From Peribacillus deserti (GTDB taxonomy: Bacteria > Bacillota > Bacilli > Bacillales > DSM-1321): a stretch of DNA of 64,000 bases. The stretch spans positions 1 to 64,000 of the forward strand of contig NZ_PGUY01000013.1 of NCBI RefSeq assembly GCF_002863585.1. The letters are read 5' to 3'. Positions 25,364 to 35,082 of this stretch are shown one piece after another; the first letter of the stretch is position 1, and every line of letters begins with the position of its first letter. Made by a program: the position numbers and the translations under genes. The notes beneath the pieces were generated by a model that was not told the DNA's origin, did not search any database, and saw only the letters and a list, made by a program, of their open reading frames with translations.

Positions 25364-26167
25364 TTACATCTTCGGTTTTACTGAAACAGCCTTAGGAAGG
25401 CCAGTCCTTGTCCAGGAATGATCATTATCTATCGTTGTATCAGGAACAAGGAAATAGTTGTAGGTTAACATTGGTTTGCGGTTACTCGTTATTGGATCAT
25501 CAAATGTAGCATCGACATGATAGTATTTCCCGCTTACTTTCACCAAATTCCAAGCATGTGGACCGCCGTTTGCGTACCCATTCACTTTTACCGCCCAGAT
25601 TCCGGATTTGTTCAATAGCAGTTTCATAGATTTTGCATATCCATCGCAGACGGCTTTTTTATTTATTAGGGCACCGTAGACTGAATAGGAGGAATCAGGG
25701 ATCGTCCCCTTAAGGTAATTATCATAATCATATTGAGCAAGATTAACGAGATAGTTATGGATATATAACACTTTTTGCTGCTCCGTTTTTTTAGTCTTGG
25801 CAGCAGCCACAATGGAATTTACTTTGGCATTCAGCTTTGTTTTCATAGACGTGATCTGCGCCTTAGAGTATTTATAGGTTAAGAGAAGCTGACCCGTTGA
25901 ACCGTTTGAAGATACTCTGTAGCTGTTAGGTGCATAAAACAATTCAGGCCGTTCATTCAGAACCTGCTCATATGTTTTCCGCACTCTATTGAAATCAGTT
26001 CCGCTTTTCCCAAGCGAGATAGAAGTTTGTACATTAGTAATACCAGTGACAATCGAATCATAGAGCGGATCACTGGCGGCCTTTGCCTTATGAAGCCCGC
26101 GTGAATCTACTAAACCAGTCAGCAGCAGTAAAGAAACCATTAAAATAACAGGACCTATTTTTCTCAT
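25364..26167 (-). CDS. Secreted transglutaminase-like domain protein
   Basis: 267 residues with an N-terminal signal sequence (cleavage near KAKAA, about residue 31). The papain-like transglutaminase core has Cys in NKKAVCDGYAKSM (about 178), His in NGGPHAWNLVKV (about 207) and Asp in KYYHVDATFDDP (about 221), the full triad of the family. Bacterial members act as proteases, peptide ligases or peptidoglycan amidases; which applies here is unknown. AAAGGGGGAAC precedes ATG 26167. It is divergent from secA2, 203 bases away. Confidence 0.87.
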   Translation of the reverse strand: MRKIGPVILMVSLLLLTGLVDSRGLHKAKAASDPLYDSIVTGITNVQTSISLGKSGTDFNRVRKTYEQVLNERPELFYAPNSYRVSSNGSTGQLLLTYKYSKAQITSMKTKLNAKVNSIVAAAKTKKTEQQKVLYIHNYLVNLAQYDYDNYLKGTIPDSSYSVYGALINKKAVCDGYAKSMKLLLNKSGIWAVKVNGYANGGPHAWNLVKVSGKYYHVDATFDDPITSNRKPMLTYNYFLVPDTTIDNDHSWTRTGLPKAVSVKPKM

Positions 26168-26308
26168 ATGTTCCCCCTTTAAACAATAACCCTATATTAC
26201 ATAAAATCCCATTTGTTAGAAATAGGCAATAAGTCCTGAGTGGGTTTTTTCCCCCTGTCTGTCACAAAACGCTCACCTTTATGGTAATTACTGCCACCAA
26301 TTAAAATA

Positions 26309-26338
26309 TTTACATAATATGATATAATTCTACTAGTA
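26309..26338 (+). promoter_or_regulatory. Probable sigma-A promoter of secA2
   Basis: TTTACA (26309-26314) and TATAAT (26333-26338) are 18 bases apart, 32 bases before the secA2 ATG. Confidence 0.6.
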
Positions 26339-26369
26339 CAACACTTATTGGTAACGGGAGAGACGCCGA

Positions 26370-28775
26370 ATGATTACTAGAGTAAAAGACCTGTTCAATG
26401 ATAGCTCCAAAGACCTGAAGAAATTACAAAAACAGGTTGCTCAGGTCAATAAATTAGAAGCTAAGTATGAGAAATTTACTGATGATGAATTAAAAAATAT
26501 GAAAAATAAGTTTCAAGAAAAATTAGCAGGGGGGAAGACGCTGCTGGACATTCAGCTGGATGCATTTGCGGTGGTCAGGGAAGCGGCCAAGCGTGTCATT
26601 GGGCTGAGGCATTACGATGTTCAGCTGATTGGCGGATTTGTGCTGAATGACGGCAGTATTGCCCAGATGAATACCGGTGAAGGAAAAACATTGGTATCAA
26701 CGCTGCCAAGCTATCTTCATGCACTAGAAGGAAAAGGCGTCCACGTTATTACTGCTAACGAATATTTGGCGCGCCGTGATAAGGAACTGATGGGCCAGAT
26801 TCATGAATTCCTTGGTTTAACCGTTGGACTAAACATTTCCCAAATGCAACCAGAGGAAAAAATGACTGCTTATCAGGCGGACATTACTTATGGGACCGGG
26901 ACAGAGTTCGGTTTTGACTTCCTTCGCGATAATATGGTCAGCGACCTGGAAAGCAAGGTTCAGCGCGGCCATTACTATGCGATTGTCGATGAAGTGGATA
27001 GCATTCTGATTGATGAAGCTAAGACCCCGCTTATCATTGCCAATAAAAACAGTGAAGGCGCGGAGTTGTTTTATATCACGGCTGATATTTTAAGCAAGTT
27101 TGTAAAAGATGAAGATTATGAAGTATTCAATGAATCGAAGCAGGCCTTTCTTTTAGACAAAGGAGCCGCGAAAATCGAGGCTGCATTCGGAATTGACAAT
27201 CTATATGACGCAGATCACCAGGAGCTGCTTCATCATATCATGCAGTCACTTAGAGCCCAGGTGTTAATGAGAAGAGACGTTGATTATATCGTAAAAGACG
27301 GCAAAATCGTCATCATTGACGGGTTCACGGGCCGGATGATGGAAGGCCGCACGTTCAGTGACGGGCTTCACCAGGCGATTGAAGCAAAAGAGGGTCTTGA
27401 AATTTCTGAGGAAAATGAAACACAAGCTACGATTACCATTCAAAATTATTTTAGACTTTATGGAACATTGGCAGGGATGACAGGAAGCGCCACTCCTTCG
27501 AAAACTGAATTTTGGGAAACGTACCACCTGAAGGTCATTACGATCCCGACAAATAAAGAAATTCAGCGGATTGATATGGAGGATCTTGTCTACCAAAAGG
27601 CTGAAGACAAAGTAAAGAAGATTGTATCAGAGGTTCAGCGCCTCAATAAGGAAGGACGCCCCGTTCTAATTGGAACAACTTCTATAGCACAGTCGGAGGA
27701 TCTTTCTGAGCATCTTGAAAAAGCTGGGATAAAACACCAGATACTGAATGCAAAAACCGAGGAAGATGAGGCAAAGGTCATCTCCATGGCTGGTCAAAAA
27801 GGGCAGGTCATGCTTGCGACCAATATGGCGGGGCGCGGTACGGATATCATGCTGGGTGAAGGAGTAAGGGAATCAGGCGGACTTCATATCATTGGAACGG
27901 AGCGTCATGAGAGCAACCGGATCGATATGCAGCTGAGAGGACGTTCAGGACGGCAGGGAGATCCGGGTTCCACGCAGTTTATCATTTCGCTCGAAGACGA
28001 CCTGTTCACTTACTATGATGAAGAAGAAAAAGAGAAATTTGAGAAAAAAGTGAAGACGGATGAGACAGGGCTTGTCCTAAGTCCTGATCCGGTTAAATAT
28101 GTGAAAAAGGTGCAGGAAACCATTGAGAATATGTTCTATTCTTCAAGAAGCCACCTTCTGAAGCTTGAAAATGTAATGGATGAACAGAGTAAAGTGGTTT
28201 ACTCCATGCGCGACAGAATCCTTACGCTGTCTCCTGAAGAAATGTTCGAAGAGTTACTGGAATACATGGAAAGATATGTACGCTTTGTCATTGAAGGGGC
28301 GTACCCGGAGGATGCTTCAGCTTGGAATCCGAAAGGCCTGCTTGAGACGCTTTCTGTTGTGTTTATCCATTCAGAGGTAACGCTCGAAGGCATTGCTGAT
28401 TTAGAGCCTTCTGAAACGGAAGAGATCATGCTTGCTGAACTGGATAAGCTTAAGAAATTTGTCCTGAGCATGAAGGAAGATGAAATTCTCGGCGGCCAGC
28501 TAAAGCAGTTCATGCTTCAGCAGATTGATTATAATTGGATTCAGCATTTAACGATCATGAATCAGATAAAAGATGGCATTCAGCTTAGAAGTTATAGCCA
28601 GGAAGATCCATATATCTTGTTTGAAAAAGAGGCCCTTCACGAGTTCAATGGTCTGATGCTGAATATCGAATCGGGCATTACGGTCAGCTTTATGGAATTT
28701 GTAAAAAGCCAGTTTGAATTTGAAGAAGTTGCAGCTGATGAGGAAGAGGGAGAATTTGAAGATGGCACTTTTTAA
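26370..28775 (+). CDS. secA2: Accessory Sec translocase ATPase SecA2
   Basis: 801 residues with the full SecA motor: [14 protein letters not shown] (Walker A, about 88-102), [17 protein letters not shown] (about 207-223), [27 protein letters not shown] and [21 protein letters not shown]. It is shorter than housekeeping SecA and ends in an acidic stretch without the CxCxSGKKYKxCC zinc domain, as expected for SecA2. Its stop overlaps slaP by 14 bases. In B. anthracis SecA2 with SlaP exports S-layer proteins; the same coupling is expected here. The housekeeping SecA is not in the window. Confidence 0.95.
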   Translation: MITRVKDLFNDSSKDLKKLQKQVAQVNKLEAKYEKFTDDELKNMKNKFQEKLAGGKTLLDIQLDAFAVVREAAKRVIGLRHYDVQLIGGFVLNDGSIAQMNTGEGKTLVSTLPSYLHALEGKGVHVITANEYLARRDKELMGQIHEFLGLTVGLNISQMQPEEKMTAYQADITYGTGTEFGFDFLRDNMVSDLESKVQRGHYYAIVDEVDSILIDEAKTPLIIANKNSEGAELFYITADILSKFVKDEDYEVFNESKQAFLLDKGAAKIEAAFGIDNLYDADHQELLHHIMQSLRAQVLMRRDVDYIVKDGKIVIIDGFTGRMMEGRTFSDGLHQAIEAKEGLEISEENETQATITIQNYFRLYGTLAGMTGSATPSKTEFWETYHLKVITIPTNKEIQRIDMEDLVYQKAEDKVKKIVSEVQRLNKEGRPVLIGTTSIAQSEDLSEHLEKAGIKHQILNAKTEEDEAKVISMAGQKGQVMLATNMAGRGTDIMLGEGVRESGGLHIIGTERHESNRIDMQLRGRSGRQGDPGSTQFIISLEDDLFTYYDEEEKEKFEKKVKTDETGLVLSPDPVKYVKKVQETIENMFYSSRSHLLKLENVMDEQSKVVYSMRDRILTLSPEEMFEELLEYMERYVRFVIEGAYPEDASAWNPKGLLETLSVVFIHSEVTLEGIADLEPSETEEIMLAELDKLKKFVLSMKEDEILGGQLKQFMLQQIDYNWIQHLTIMNQIKDGIQLRSYSQEDPYILFEKEALHEFNGLMLNIESGITVSFMEFVKSQFEFEEVAADEEEGEFEDGTF

Positions 28776-29649
28776 ATTTAAGAAGAAAAAAACAGAAGAT
28801 AAGCCGATAGAAGCTCCTGTTTTAGATCAGCAGGAACTGGATGCGGAAGAAGGAGTCCGCACGGTTCTAAACTTTCATCCTGACTGGGAAATGTCTAGTT
28901 CAGAGCGCTACATCTATCAATACCGCCATCAGCAGCTAGAGAAATTAGAACGAAACCAGCTGTCCATCTCCGGATTAAAATTAACGGAAATGTACGGGGA
29001 TATTTTCGTAACAGCCTTCTTGAGAAATACACTGCCAAAACCGATCCGCTTTGAAACCGTTGATTTACTGCTGCTGGACGTGAATGGCCAGCCATTCGCC
29101 AGACAGCAATTCGAACTCGACGACCTTGGGGAGCTTCCTGCTATGAGCTGTACTCCGTGGAGATTTTTGTTTGAGAATGAAAGCGTCCTGACTGCCGACA
29201 TTCCGGAAGAAGGCTGGAAGATCGCCTTCGAATTAAAGAAAAAAGCAGACCCTGCCAGTCACTCTCTTGATCTAGAAGCAAGCTGGGAAGATCAGATTTC
29301 GCAAATACAGCGCGAGAAGCTTACTAACCTTGTAGCCGGTCTGCCGAACTTAGCCCAAGGCGAAGTAAACTTCATGGGCATCGAAGCCGCACCAGCACCC
29401 GACGGAGCATTTGCTGTGACCGTTCTGATCCGAAACGGCAGCGAGAAAAACATCAAGCTCGAGCAGATTCCGTTGATTGTAGAGGATGCCGAGGGCGATG
29501 TCATCTGCAGAGGCGGCTTTACCCTGGGTAATTTCGAGGTGAAAGGGAATACTAGCAAACCATGGACGTTTGTATTCCCGGCGTCGTTAGTTATGAAGCA
29601 AAATCCAGACTTGAGCAGGTGGAAGGTATATCCGCCTAGTGCGGGATAA
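28762..29649 (+). CDS. slaP: Accessory Sec S-layer assembly protein SlaP
   Basis: About 295 residues beginning [15 protein letters not shown], a basic start followed by two similar beta-rich halves (about 45-165 and 180-295). The halves share [19 protein letters not shown]-type and [20 protein letters not shown]-type blocks, suggesting an internal duplication. The position directly after secA2 (14-base overlap) and the general sequence match the SlaP family of bacilli, a cytoplasmic partner needed for S-layer export. AGGAAGAGGGAG gives ATG 28762; the open frame upstream to 28714 lies inside secA2. Confidence 0.88.
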   Translation: MALFKFKKKKTEDKPIEAPVLDQQELDAEEGVRTVLNFHPDWEMSSSERYIYQYRHQQLEKLERNQLSISGLKLTEMYGDIFVTAFLRNTLPKPIRFETVDLLLLDVNGQPFARQQFELDDLGELPAMSCTPWRFLFENESVLTADIPEEGWKIAFELKKKADPASHSLDLEASWEDQISQIQREKLTNLVAGLPNLAQGEVNFMGIEAAPAPDGAFAVTVLIRNGSEKNIKLEQIPLIVEDAEGDVICRGGFTLGNFEVKGNTSKPWTFVFPASLVMKQNPDLSRWKVYPPSAG

Positions 29650-29658
29650 GTAGACCTG

Positions 29659-29690
29659 TAGAGGATTCAATTATGAATCCTCTATTTTTT
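29659..29690 (+). terminator. Terminator of secA2-slaP
   Basis: TAGAGGATTCA (29659-29669) pairs perfectly with TGAATCCTCTA (29674-29684) and is followed by TTTTTT. Confidence 0.93.
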
Positions 29691-29719
29691 AACCCGAAAA
29701 TGGAAAAGGAGGGTCATGT

Positions 29720-30483
29720 ATGAAGCTGGCAGTAAACGTCGTTCAATTTGTTTCTGAAGACGGACGTGTAAAACAAAATCTAGAACGGATTTTGGATTTA
29801 ACGAAAAATGTGGAAAGGGGTCAGGTAATTGTCTTCCCGGAAGGAGCTTTATCCGGGTATTCGGATGACCTTGATTTTCTGGATAAAATCAATGATCGAA
29901 GAGCTTGAAGCAGGGCTGCAGGAGCTGCAAAGAGAAGCAGTGGAGAAGGAAATACATATTGTATTTGGTACCTGTTTATATGAACAGGACGAAAGGTACA
30001 ATGCAGGAATATACCTTTCTCCAAAAGGAGACAAACATATTTATAAAAAGGTAAACCTTGCTTTTCATGAAAGAAAGGTTATGAAAGCAGGAAATGTTTT
30101 ACGTACATTTGAACTCCGTGTGGGGGGGGCATAAAGTGAAGGCTGGGATCCAGATGTGCAGAGAAATCAGGTTCCCGGAACAATGGAGACATCTTGCGGT
30201 TCATGGAGCGGAAGTTATTTTCTATTTAACCAATGTAAAAGGCGAAGATAATTTTCCTGTGTGGAATTCACATTTAATCAGCAGGGCGGCTGAAAACCAG
30301 CGCTTTATAATCTCGTCCAATATTGCTGCATCTGAACAGGGATGCTCTTCCATGGCAGTGTCGCCAAAGGGAAACATTTTAACTGAACTGCCTGCCGGTG
30401 AAGAGGCGGTTCAGAAGGTGGTAATCGACTTGACTGAGGTCTCTGATTGGTATTTGAGCCAGAGCCGGATGGATTTAATGTGA
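29720..30483 (+). pseudogene. Carbon-nitrogen hydrolase (nitrilase family), two frameshifts
   Basis: AAAGGAGGGTC leads to ATG 29720. Frame 1 gives MKLAVNVVQF and FPEGALSGY (catalytic Glu) and stops at 29908. Frame 2 carries IVFGTCLYEQ and YKKVNLAFHE (catalytic Lys) and stops at 30134. Frame 3 carries AGIQMCREIRFPEQW (catalytic Cys) to 30483. All three triad residues are present, so the gene was whole recently. The first shift lies near 29885-29900; the second lies at a run of eight G (30122-30129). Removing one base at each point restores one frame. It could be a true pseudogene, sequencing error or slippage-based phase variation. Confidence 0.85.
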
Positions 30484-30661
30484 TCAGCATGTTTTTTGCT
30501 AGATATTAAGCAGAATTTAAACGTTTTTAGTCAAAGTAATCTCGTTTTACTGGATATTTGAATTTTAAAGCCGAGATTTACTAGATTAAAAGGGTAGAAT
30601 GATAGTGCCTTGCTGTTTATGCTTATATCTAGCTAGCCACAAATTTCATAACCTCATAATG

Positions 30662-30700
30662 AAAAAAGGAAGCGGCTCTTTCCTGAGCCGCTTCCTTTTT
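30662..30700. terminator. Bidirectional terminator
   Basis: GGAAGCGGCTC and GAGCCGCTTCC form a perfect stem between A and T runs, serving the leftward penicillin-binding protein gene and any transcript from the left. Confidence 0.92.
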
Positions 30701-30706
30701 CAAAAT

Positions 30707-30741
30707 CTGGGAAATAATCCGGGAAATGGGGGACAGTCCCC
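30707..30741. repeat. Dispersed palindromic repeat, copy at 30.7 kb
   Basis: TGGGAAATAATCCGGGAAAT is followed by GGGGGACAGTCCCC up to the stop codon of the penicillin-binding protein gene. This is the long form of the repeat. Confidence 0.85.
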
Positions 30742-30742
30742 A

Positions 30743-32896
30743 TCAGTCTTTCTTTTTCCCTTTTGCCTTGCCTTTGCTCTTTGTTTTTGCTGGTTTCTTG
30801 CCTTTGGCAGCTGATGCCTTATGCTTGCTTTCTTTTTTCTTCGACACTCCTTTTTTCGGCTTCGCCTTAGGTTTAGGGGCAGGCGGCACCATGTCTCGTT
30901 TGACACCTTTTATATATAGCTCGTTGCGTATTTTCTCAACAGAAGCAGGCTGTGCAAACCGTTCGCTGCCGGCGTAGTTCTGCATCATGGTTTTAAAGAT
31001 GGTGTGGGATATTTTCGTATCCGCTTTGTTCATATAATTTCCAGGCCCATTCTTCGCATAGCCGGTCCAAACTGTCATGGTATATCGCGTAGAATAGCCA
31101 GAGAACCAGCTGTCGCTTGTTCCGTCTTCGGGATAACCGAATTTACGGATGACGTTTTCATCAAAATTGGTTGTGCCCGTTTTCCCGGCGATATCGGCGC
31201 CTGCCACTGCGGCCATTTTACCGGTACCATTATCCGCATTAATGACTCCGCGCAGCATATCCGTAACCATATACGCCGTATAATCCTGCATGACACGCTT
31301 GCTCTTAGGTGTAAAGTCAATGACTTTACCATCCGGCATAACTACCTTAGAAACGAAGTGCGGCTCTGTGTATATTCCCTTGTTGGCAAAAGCCCCGTAT
31401 GCGCCTGCCAATTCAAGAGGGGACACCGAGTTGCTGCCAATCGAGTAGGATTCGTATACATTTCCACCTGGATAATGGATGCCCAGTCCCTCAGAGAAGG
31501 TTTTTGCTTTTTTTAACCCGACACTTTCAAGCGTCTTTAGAGCCGGGATGTTCCTCGATTCGACCAAAGCATCCCGGATGGACATCTTACCCCGGTAATT
31601 CTTATATGCATTCCGGATCGGATCTCCGGTTGAATATTTGTAAGGGGCATCTACGATCTGGTGATAGGTGGACCATTTCAAATATTCAATTGCAGGTCCA
31701 TAATCAAAGATCGGCTTAAAGGTAGAGCCAGGCTGGCGCTTCAATGTCGTAACAAGGTTATGCCCGCGGAAGGTCGTTTTGTATTCATTCCTTCCGCTTC
31801 CGATTGCCCGGATTTCGCCTGTTTTAGAATCCATAAATGTAAATGCGGTCTGAAAGCGGTCATTAGGATAGCTTACTAACCGGCCTGACATGATGGAATC
31901 AGCAAGCTGCTGCGCTTTCGGGTCGAGTGTTAGATGAATCTGAAGCCCATCCTCACTGATATCCACATTCTTCAGCTTCGACTCTACCTCTCTTACTGCG
32001 GCATCTAAAAACGCCTGATAAGGCATGCCATTCTGATCTTTTTCCTGAACAAGCCCCTGAGTGACCGGAACTTTTTTAGCATCGGCCATTTCTTTTTTGG
32101 AAATATAGCCATGCATATTCATCAAAGTTAAAACAATGTTCCGGCGCTTCGTTGCAGATTCAATGTTTTCTTTTTTAGTAGGATCATAGTTATTCGGACT
32201 TTGTGTGAGGCCGGCAATCATCGCGGCTTGCGGAAGCGTCAATTTGCCAAGGTCTTTAACCTCCATACCGTAATAGTTTTTAGCAGCCGCTGCTACACCA
32301 TAGGAACGATTGCCAAGATTGATCTTATTCACGTACATAGCGAGAATCTCATGCTTGGTATACTGTTGTTCGAGCTCATAAGCCAGGTACCACTCCTGGA
32401 CCTTGCGCTTTACCGTTTTTTCCGGAGACAAGAAGGAGTTCTTAATCACCTGCTGGGTGATCGTGCTGCCCCCCTGGCTGCCAAAGCCGCCCGTTATATT
32501 CGCCATAATCGCTTTCGCCGTTCTTTTCACATCAATTCCTTGATGCGTATAAAAACGGCTGTCCTCTGTCGCGATAATAGCATGCTCCAGGACTTTTGGG
32601 ATCTGATCATAAGTGATTTTAGTCCGCTGTTCCTTCCCGTATTCGTGGAGGAACGTACCGTCTTTGTCAAAAAACTTCGATGACAGCGGATCCTGCAATT
32701 GCTCTGGATTGATTTCCGGTACATCCTTAATAAAGGCATAGCCGGTGCTTGCAACAGCAACTGCACTGAAAAAACTCAGTAATAGAAACACAATGAATAG
32801 CTTTTTAAAAAACGACCTGGGTCGTTTCCTCTTATTTCTCTTTTTGGCCTGTTCAGCCAGCCGGCGTTCTTCCCTGGTTTTATATGTATCTGCCAT
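30743..32896 (-). CDS. Class A penicillin-binding protein (PBP1A type)
   Basis: About 717 residues from ATG 32896 (MADTYKTREERR); the upstream ATG at 32950 lacks a ribosome binding site. A basic cytoplasmic tail and one membrane helix (about 34-56) precede a GT51 glycosyltransferase domain with EDSRFYTHQGID and GGSTITQQVIKN. The transpeptidase domain has the active-site Ser in RQPGSTFKPI, then ESRN and GKTGTTNF. The last 45 residues are Lys/Pro/Ala-rich. It polymerises and cross-links peptidoglycan outside the membrane. Its promoter region is shared with the divergent second sigma operon and contains array C. Confidence 0.95.
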   Translation of the reverse strand: MADTYKTREERRLAEQAKKRNKRKRPRSFFKKLFIVFLLLSFFSAVAVASTGYAFIKDVPEINPEQLQDPLSSKFFDKDGTFLHEYGKEQRTKITYDQIPKVLEHAIIATEDSRFYTHQGIDVKRTAKAIMANITGGFGSQGGSTITQQVIKNSFLSPEKTVKRKVQEWYLAYELEQQYTKHEILAMYVNKINLGNRSYGVAAAAKNYYGMEVKDLGKLTLPQAAMIAGLTQSPNNYDPTKKENIESATKRRNIVLTLMNMHGYISKKEMADAKKVPVTQGLVQEKDQNGMPYQAFLDAAVREVESKLKNVDISEDGLQIHLTLDPKAQQLADSIMSGRLVSYPNDRFQTAFTFMDSKTGEIRAIGSGRNEYKTTFRGHNLVTTLKRQPGSTFKPIFDYGPAIEYLKWSTYHQIVDAPYKYSTGDPIRNAYKNYRGKMSIRDALVESRNIPALKTLESVGLKKAKTFSEGLGIHYPGGNVYESYSIGSNSVSPLELAGAYGAFANKGIYTEPHFVSKVVMPDGKVIDFTPKSKRVMQDYTAYMVTDMLRGVINADNGTGKMAAVAGADIAGKTGTTNFDENVIRKFGYPEDGTSDSWFSGYSTRYTMTVWTGYAKNGPGNYMNKADTKISHTIFKTMMQNYAGSERFAQPASVEKIRNELYIKGVKRDMVPPAPKPKAKPKKGVSKKKESKHKASAAKGKKPAKTKSKGKAKGKKKD

Positions 32897-33097
32897 GATG
32901 ATTTTTTCCCTGCCTTTACATAAAAAGGCTGATAGTTTCTGAGCCTTCATTTTTTAACTAAATTCTTATTGTATACTATTAGATTAGAAGATTCAGGTGT
33001 AATGGTTTGATTCCCATATTTTAGCAAGGGTAAACGGAAGTTTAGTTGAGTTAATGAATGAATGAATGTATGTTACTGGGCATAGGGCAATTAGAGT

Positions 33098-33226
33098 ATC
33101 GAGCATAAAAGCTGAGAATCGAGTAATGAGTGACCACAATCGAGTACAAAATCTCAAAATAAAGCAATGGCATTCTATAATGGCGCACAAATTCTCAAAA
33201 TAGAGCAATGACATTCTATAATCGTG
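33098..33226. repeat. Array C: ATCGAGCACAAAAT-like motif, strict 20/21-bp alternation
   Basis: The motif ATCGAG (variants ATAAAG, ATGGCG, ATAGAG, ATCGTG) starts at 33098, 33118, 33139, 33159, 33180, 33200 and 33221, that is steps of 20, 21, 20, 21, 20, 21. Most units continue GCACAAATTCTCAAA-like. It lies between the divergent penicillin-binding protein and sigma genes. A short AATG tandem (about 33053-33070) lies just before it. Confidence 0.9.
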
Positions 33227-33308
33227 CACAATTCTTCTAACTGGAAGGAGCGGGACCCCCCATGTAAAGCAAATCTGCTAGTAAACGATACAATTTTTCA
33301 CAAAAAAG

Positions 33309-33333
33309 GGAACCATCCTATACATTTGTCGTC
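33309..33333 (+). promoter_or_regulatory. ECF-type promoter of the second sigma operon
   Basis: GGAACC (33309-33314) and CGTC (33330-33333) with a 15-base spacer, 31 bases before the sigma ATG. It shares both elements and the TCCT/TCTA context with the promoter at 16092, so the two sigma factors may cross-recognise each other's promoters. Confidence 0.75.
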
Positions 33334-33363
33334 TATATAGGCAGGAAGGGAGGGCGGCAGTTC

Positions 33364-33921
33364 ATGCTGAGCGCACGTAAAAAGGAGAAGGTAACTGCAT
33401 TGGAGACGAATGAAATCGATTTAGACTGGATTATGAAGGAGTATGGCCAAAGCATTCTCTGGCTGGCTTATTCCTATGTGAAGGATAAAAGTATCGCCGA
33501 AGATATCACGCAGGAGGTTTTTATCAGCTGTTATAACCATCTAGCAGACTTCCGCGGAGAAGCTTCCTTGAAGACCTGGCTGTACCGGATTACCGGGAAC
33601 CGCTGTAAGGATGTCATGAAGAGCTGGTCGTTTAAAAGCAAGAAAATTACACAGTCGCTTTTCGATGACCACCATTCGTTAGAGCAGACGCCCGAAGAGG
33701 CAGTATTAAAAAGAATAGAAGACCGTGAGCTTTCGTTAAAGGTCCTGGCACTGCCGATTAAGTATAGAGAGGTGATTTACCTCCATTACTTTGAAGACTA
33801 TAAAATTGAGGAAATCAGCAGTTTGCTGGGCATCAAGTCGAATACAATAAAAACCAGGCTGCATCGGGGCCGTGTTTTAATCAAGGACATGTATGAAAGA
33901 GGTGGTAGGAGTGGAAAATAA
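33364..33921 (+). CDS. ECF sigma factor, second paralogue
   Basis: 185 residues. Region 2 includes KEYGQSILWLAYSYVK and AEDITQEVFISCYN; region 4 includes YREVIYLHYFEDYKIEEISS and NTIKTRLHRGRVLIK. GGGAGGG lies upstream of ATG 33364; TTG 33400 with AAGGAG is a possible alternative. It overlaps the next gene by 11 bases. The closest relative in the window is the sigma factor at 16147, from which it differs mainly outside regions 2 and 4. Confidence 0.92.
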   Translation: MLSARKKEKVTALETNEIDLDWIMKEYGQSILWLAYSYVKDKSIAEDITQEVFISCYNHLADFRGEASLKTWLYRITGNRCKDVMKSWSFKSKKITQSLFDDHHSLEQTPEEAVLKRIEDRELSLKVLALPIKYREVIYLHYFEDYKIEEISSLLGIKSNTIKTRLHRGRVLIKDMYERGGRSGK

Positions 33922-34954
33922 GCTGAAAAATCTTCGGGAAAGCATGACCGAAACGGTATTTGAGGACGTGACCTTCGATAAGGCCCTGCAGCGGAAAATA
34001 AAAGAAAAGGCCTTGCAGCAAGGGCTGGGAAGAAGGAAGGCAAAGTGGGGCATAGCAAGGAAAATGGGAGTATACACAGCCGCCGCAGCCGTACTGATAG
34101 GATTATTCATCAGCTCCGCATATGTTTCACCTGCCATGGCAGAGGTGGCCTCTAAAATTCCGTACGTGAAGCTGCTGTTTATAAAGAAGGATGTTACCCA
34201 GCTGGTGGCTGAGAGGTTAGACGAAAAAAAATATAAATACGATGGCATCGGGCTGTCGTACCGGCCGAAAAAGGAGCTGGTCATCCAAATTCCAAGCTCT
34301 AAGGAATATTACAATAGAGTGAAAGCGGATGTGAAAAAAATAGCCCAGGATATTCTTGACTCTCAGGATTACGATGCTTTTACCGTAAATGTAATGAACT
34401 TTAATCCAGAACCGGTGGCTGAAGAAGAAGATCCTAAATTATTAGTCTTACAGACCCAAATCTTCGACGAATTAAAAAAACAAAAGTTCGATGTACTGTC
34501 CTTATATATAGTAGAAATTCCGGATTCTGGCGGAGAACGAGAAGTTCAGGTCGAACTGGCGGACACGGAAAAGCGGGTTGCGAAGCTTAAAGAACTCATA
34601 AATAAAAGGATCGAAGCAGAACAAAAAGAGACTTACGGGATTAAACTCCAAAAAGTGAACCTGGCTAAGAGGGAGCAGGAGGGAAGATGGGGCTCTGTCA
34701 TTTCGGCAATGGCCCAGGAATTGATGGGTAAAAAGGACTTTCAGGTAAAAGGGCTCAGCTATACCGTACATCCCGAACCGAAACTAACGATACACACAAC
34801 TGTAAGCGCAGGAGACGATCATGCAAAAGAATATGCACAGGATCTTGAACTGATCATCCATCATTTCGTTACATCCGACGAAATGAAGGAGTTTGTGAAG
34901 GGAGAGCCGTACGAGCTGGTGATTAACAGCAAAGAAAAAAAACAGCTGAACTGA
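33911..34954 (+). CDS. Putative membrane anti-sigma factor (DUF4030-like), paralogue 2
   Basis: About 347 residues. A cytoplasmic N-terminus of about 50 residues is followed by one helix (about 55-75), the motif YVSPAMAEVASKIPYVKLLF and an extracellular domain of about 260 residues, the same plan as 16706-17767. Further shared blocks are GRWGSVISAMAQELMGKKDF and QVKGLSYTVHPEPKL versus their counterparts. AGGTGG at 33900-33905 selects GTG 33911 inside the sigma gene's end, giving tight translational coupling. It is probably the cognate anti-sigma factor, by position. Confidence 0.75.
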   Translation: MENKLKNLRESMTETVFEDVTFDKALQRKIKEKALQQGLGRRKAKWGIARKMGVYTAAAAVLIGLFISSAYVSPAMAEVASKIPYVKLLFIKKDVTQLVAERLDEKKYKYDGIGLSYRPKKELVIQIPSSKEYYNRVKADVKKIAQDILDSQDYDAFTVNVMNFNPEPVAEEEDPKLLVLQTQIFDELKKQKFDVLSLYIVEIPDSGGEREVQVELADTEKRVAKLKELINKRIEAEQKETYGIKLQKVNLAKREQEGRWGSVISAMAQELMGKKDFQVKGLSYTVHPEPKLTIHTTVSAGDDHAKEYAQDLELIIHHFVTSDEMKEFVKGEPYELVINSKEKKQLN

Positions 34955-35013
34955 AAGGTGTGCGAAAATGCTTTAAGATACAATTTCTTTTCCTGCACAC
35001 ATCTAAAATATTT

Positions 35014-35051
35014 AAGGCAGAGCCATTCAAAGGAATCAGCTCTGCCTTTTT
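35014..35051. terminator. Terminator of the second sigma operon
   Basis: AAGGCAGAGC (35014-35023) pairs with GCTCTGCCTT (35039-35048), followed by T residues. It also faces the convergent SMI1-like gene. Confidence 0.8.
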
Positions 35052-35082
35052 ATGGATAAGTAAATTTTATAAATTACTATTT

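Noticed and set aside
30499-30590. CTAGATATT-like repeats at 30499, 30550 and 30581
   Set aside because: Spacing of 51 and 31 bases does not follow the 20.5-bp rule and only three loose copies exist.
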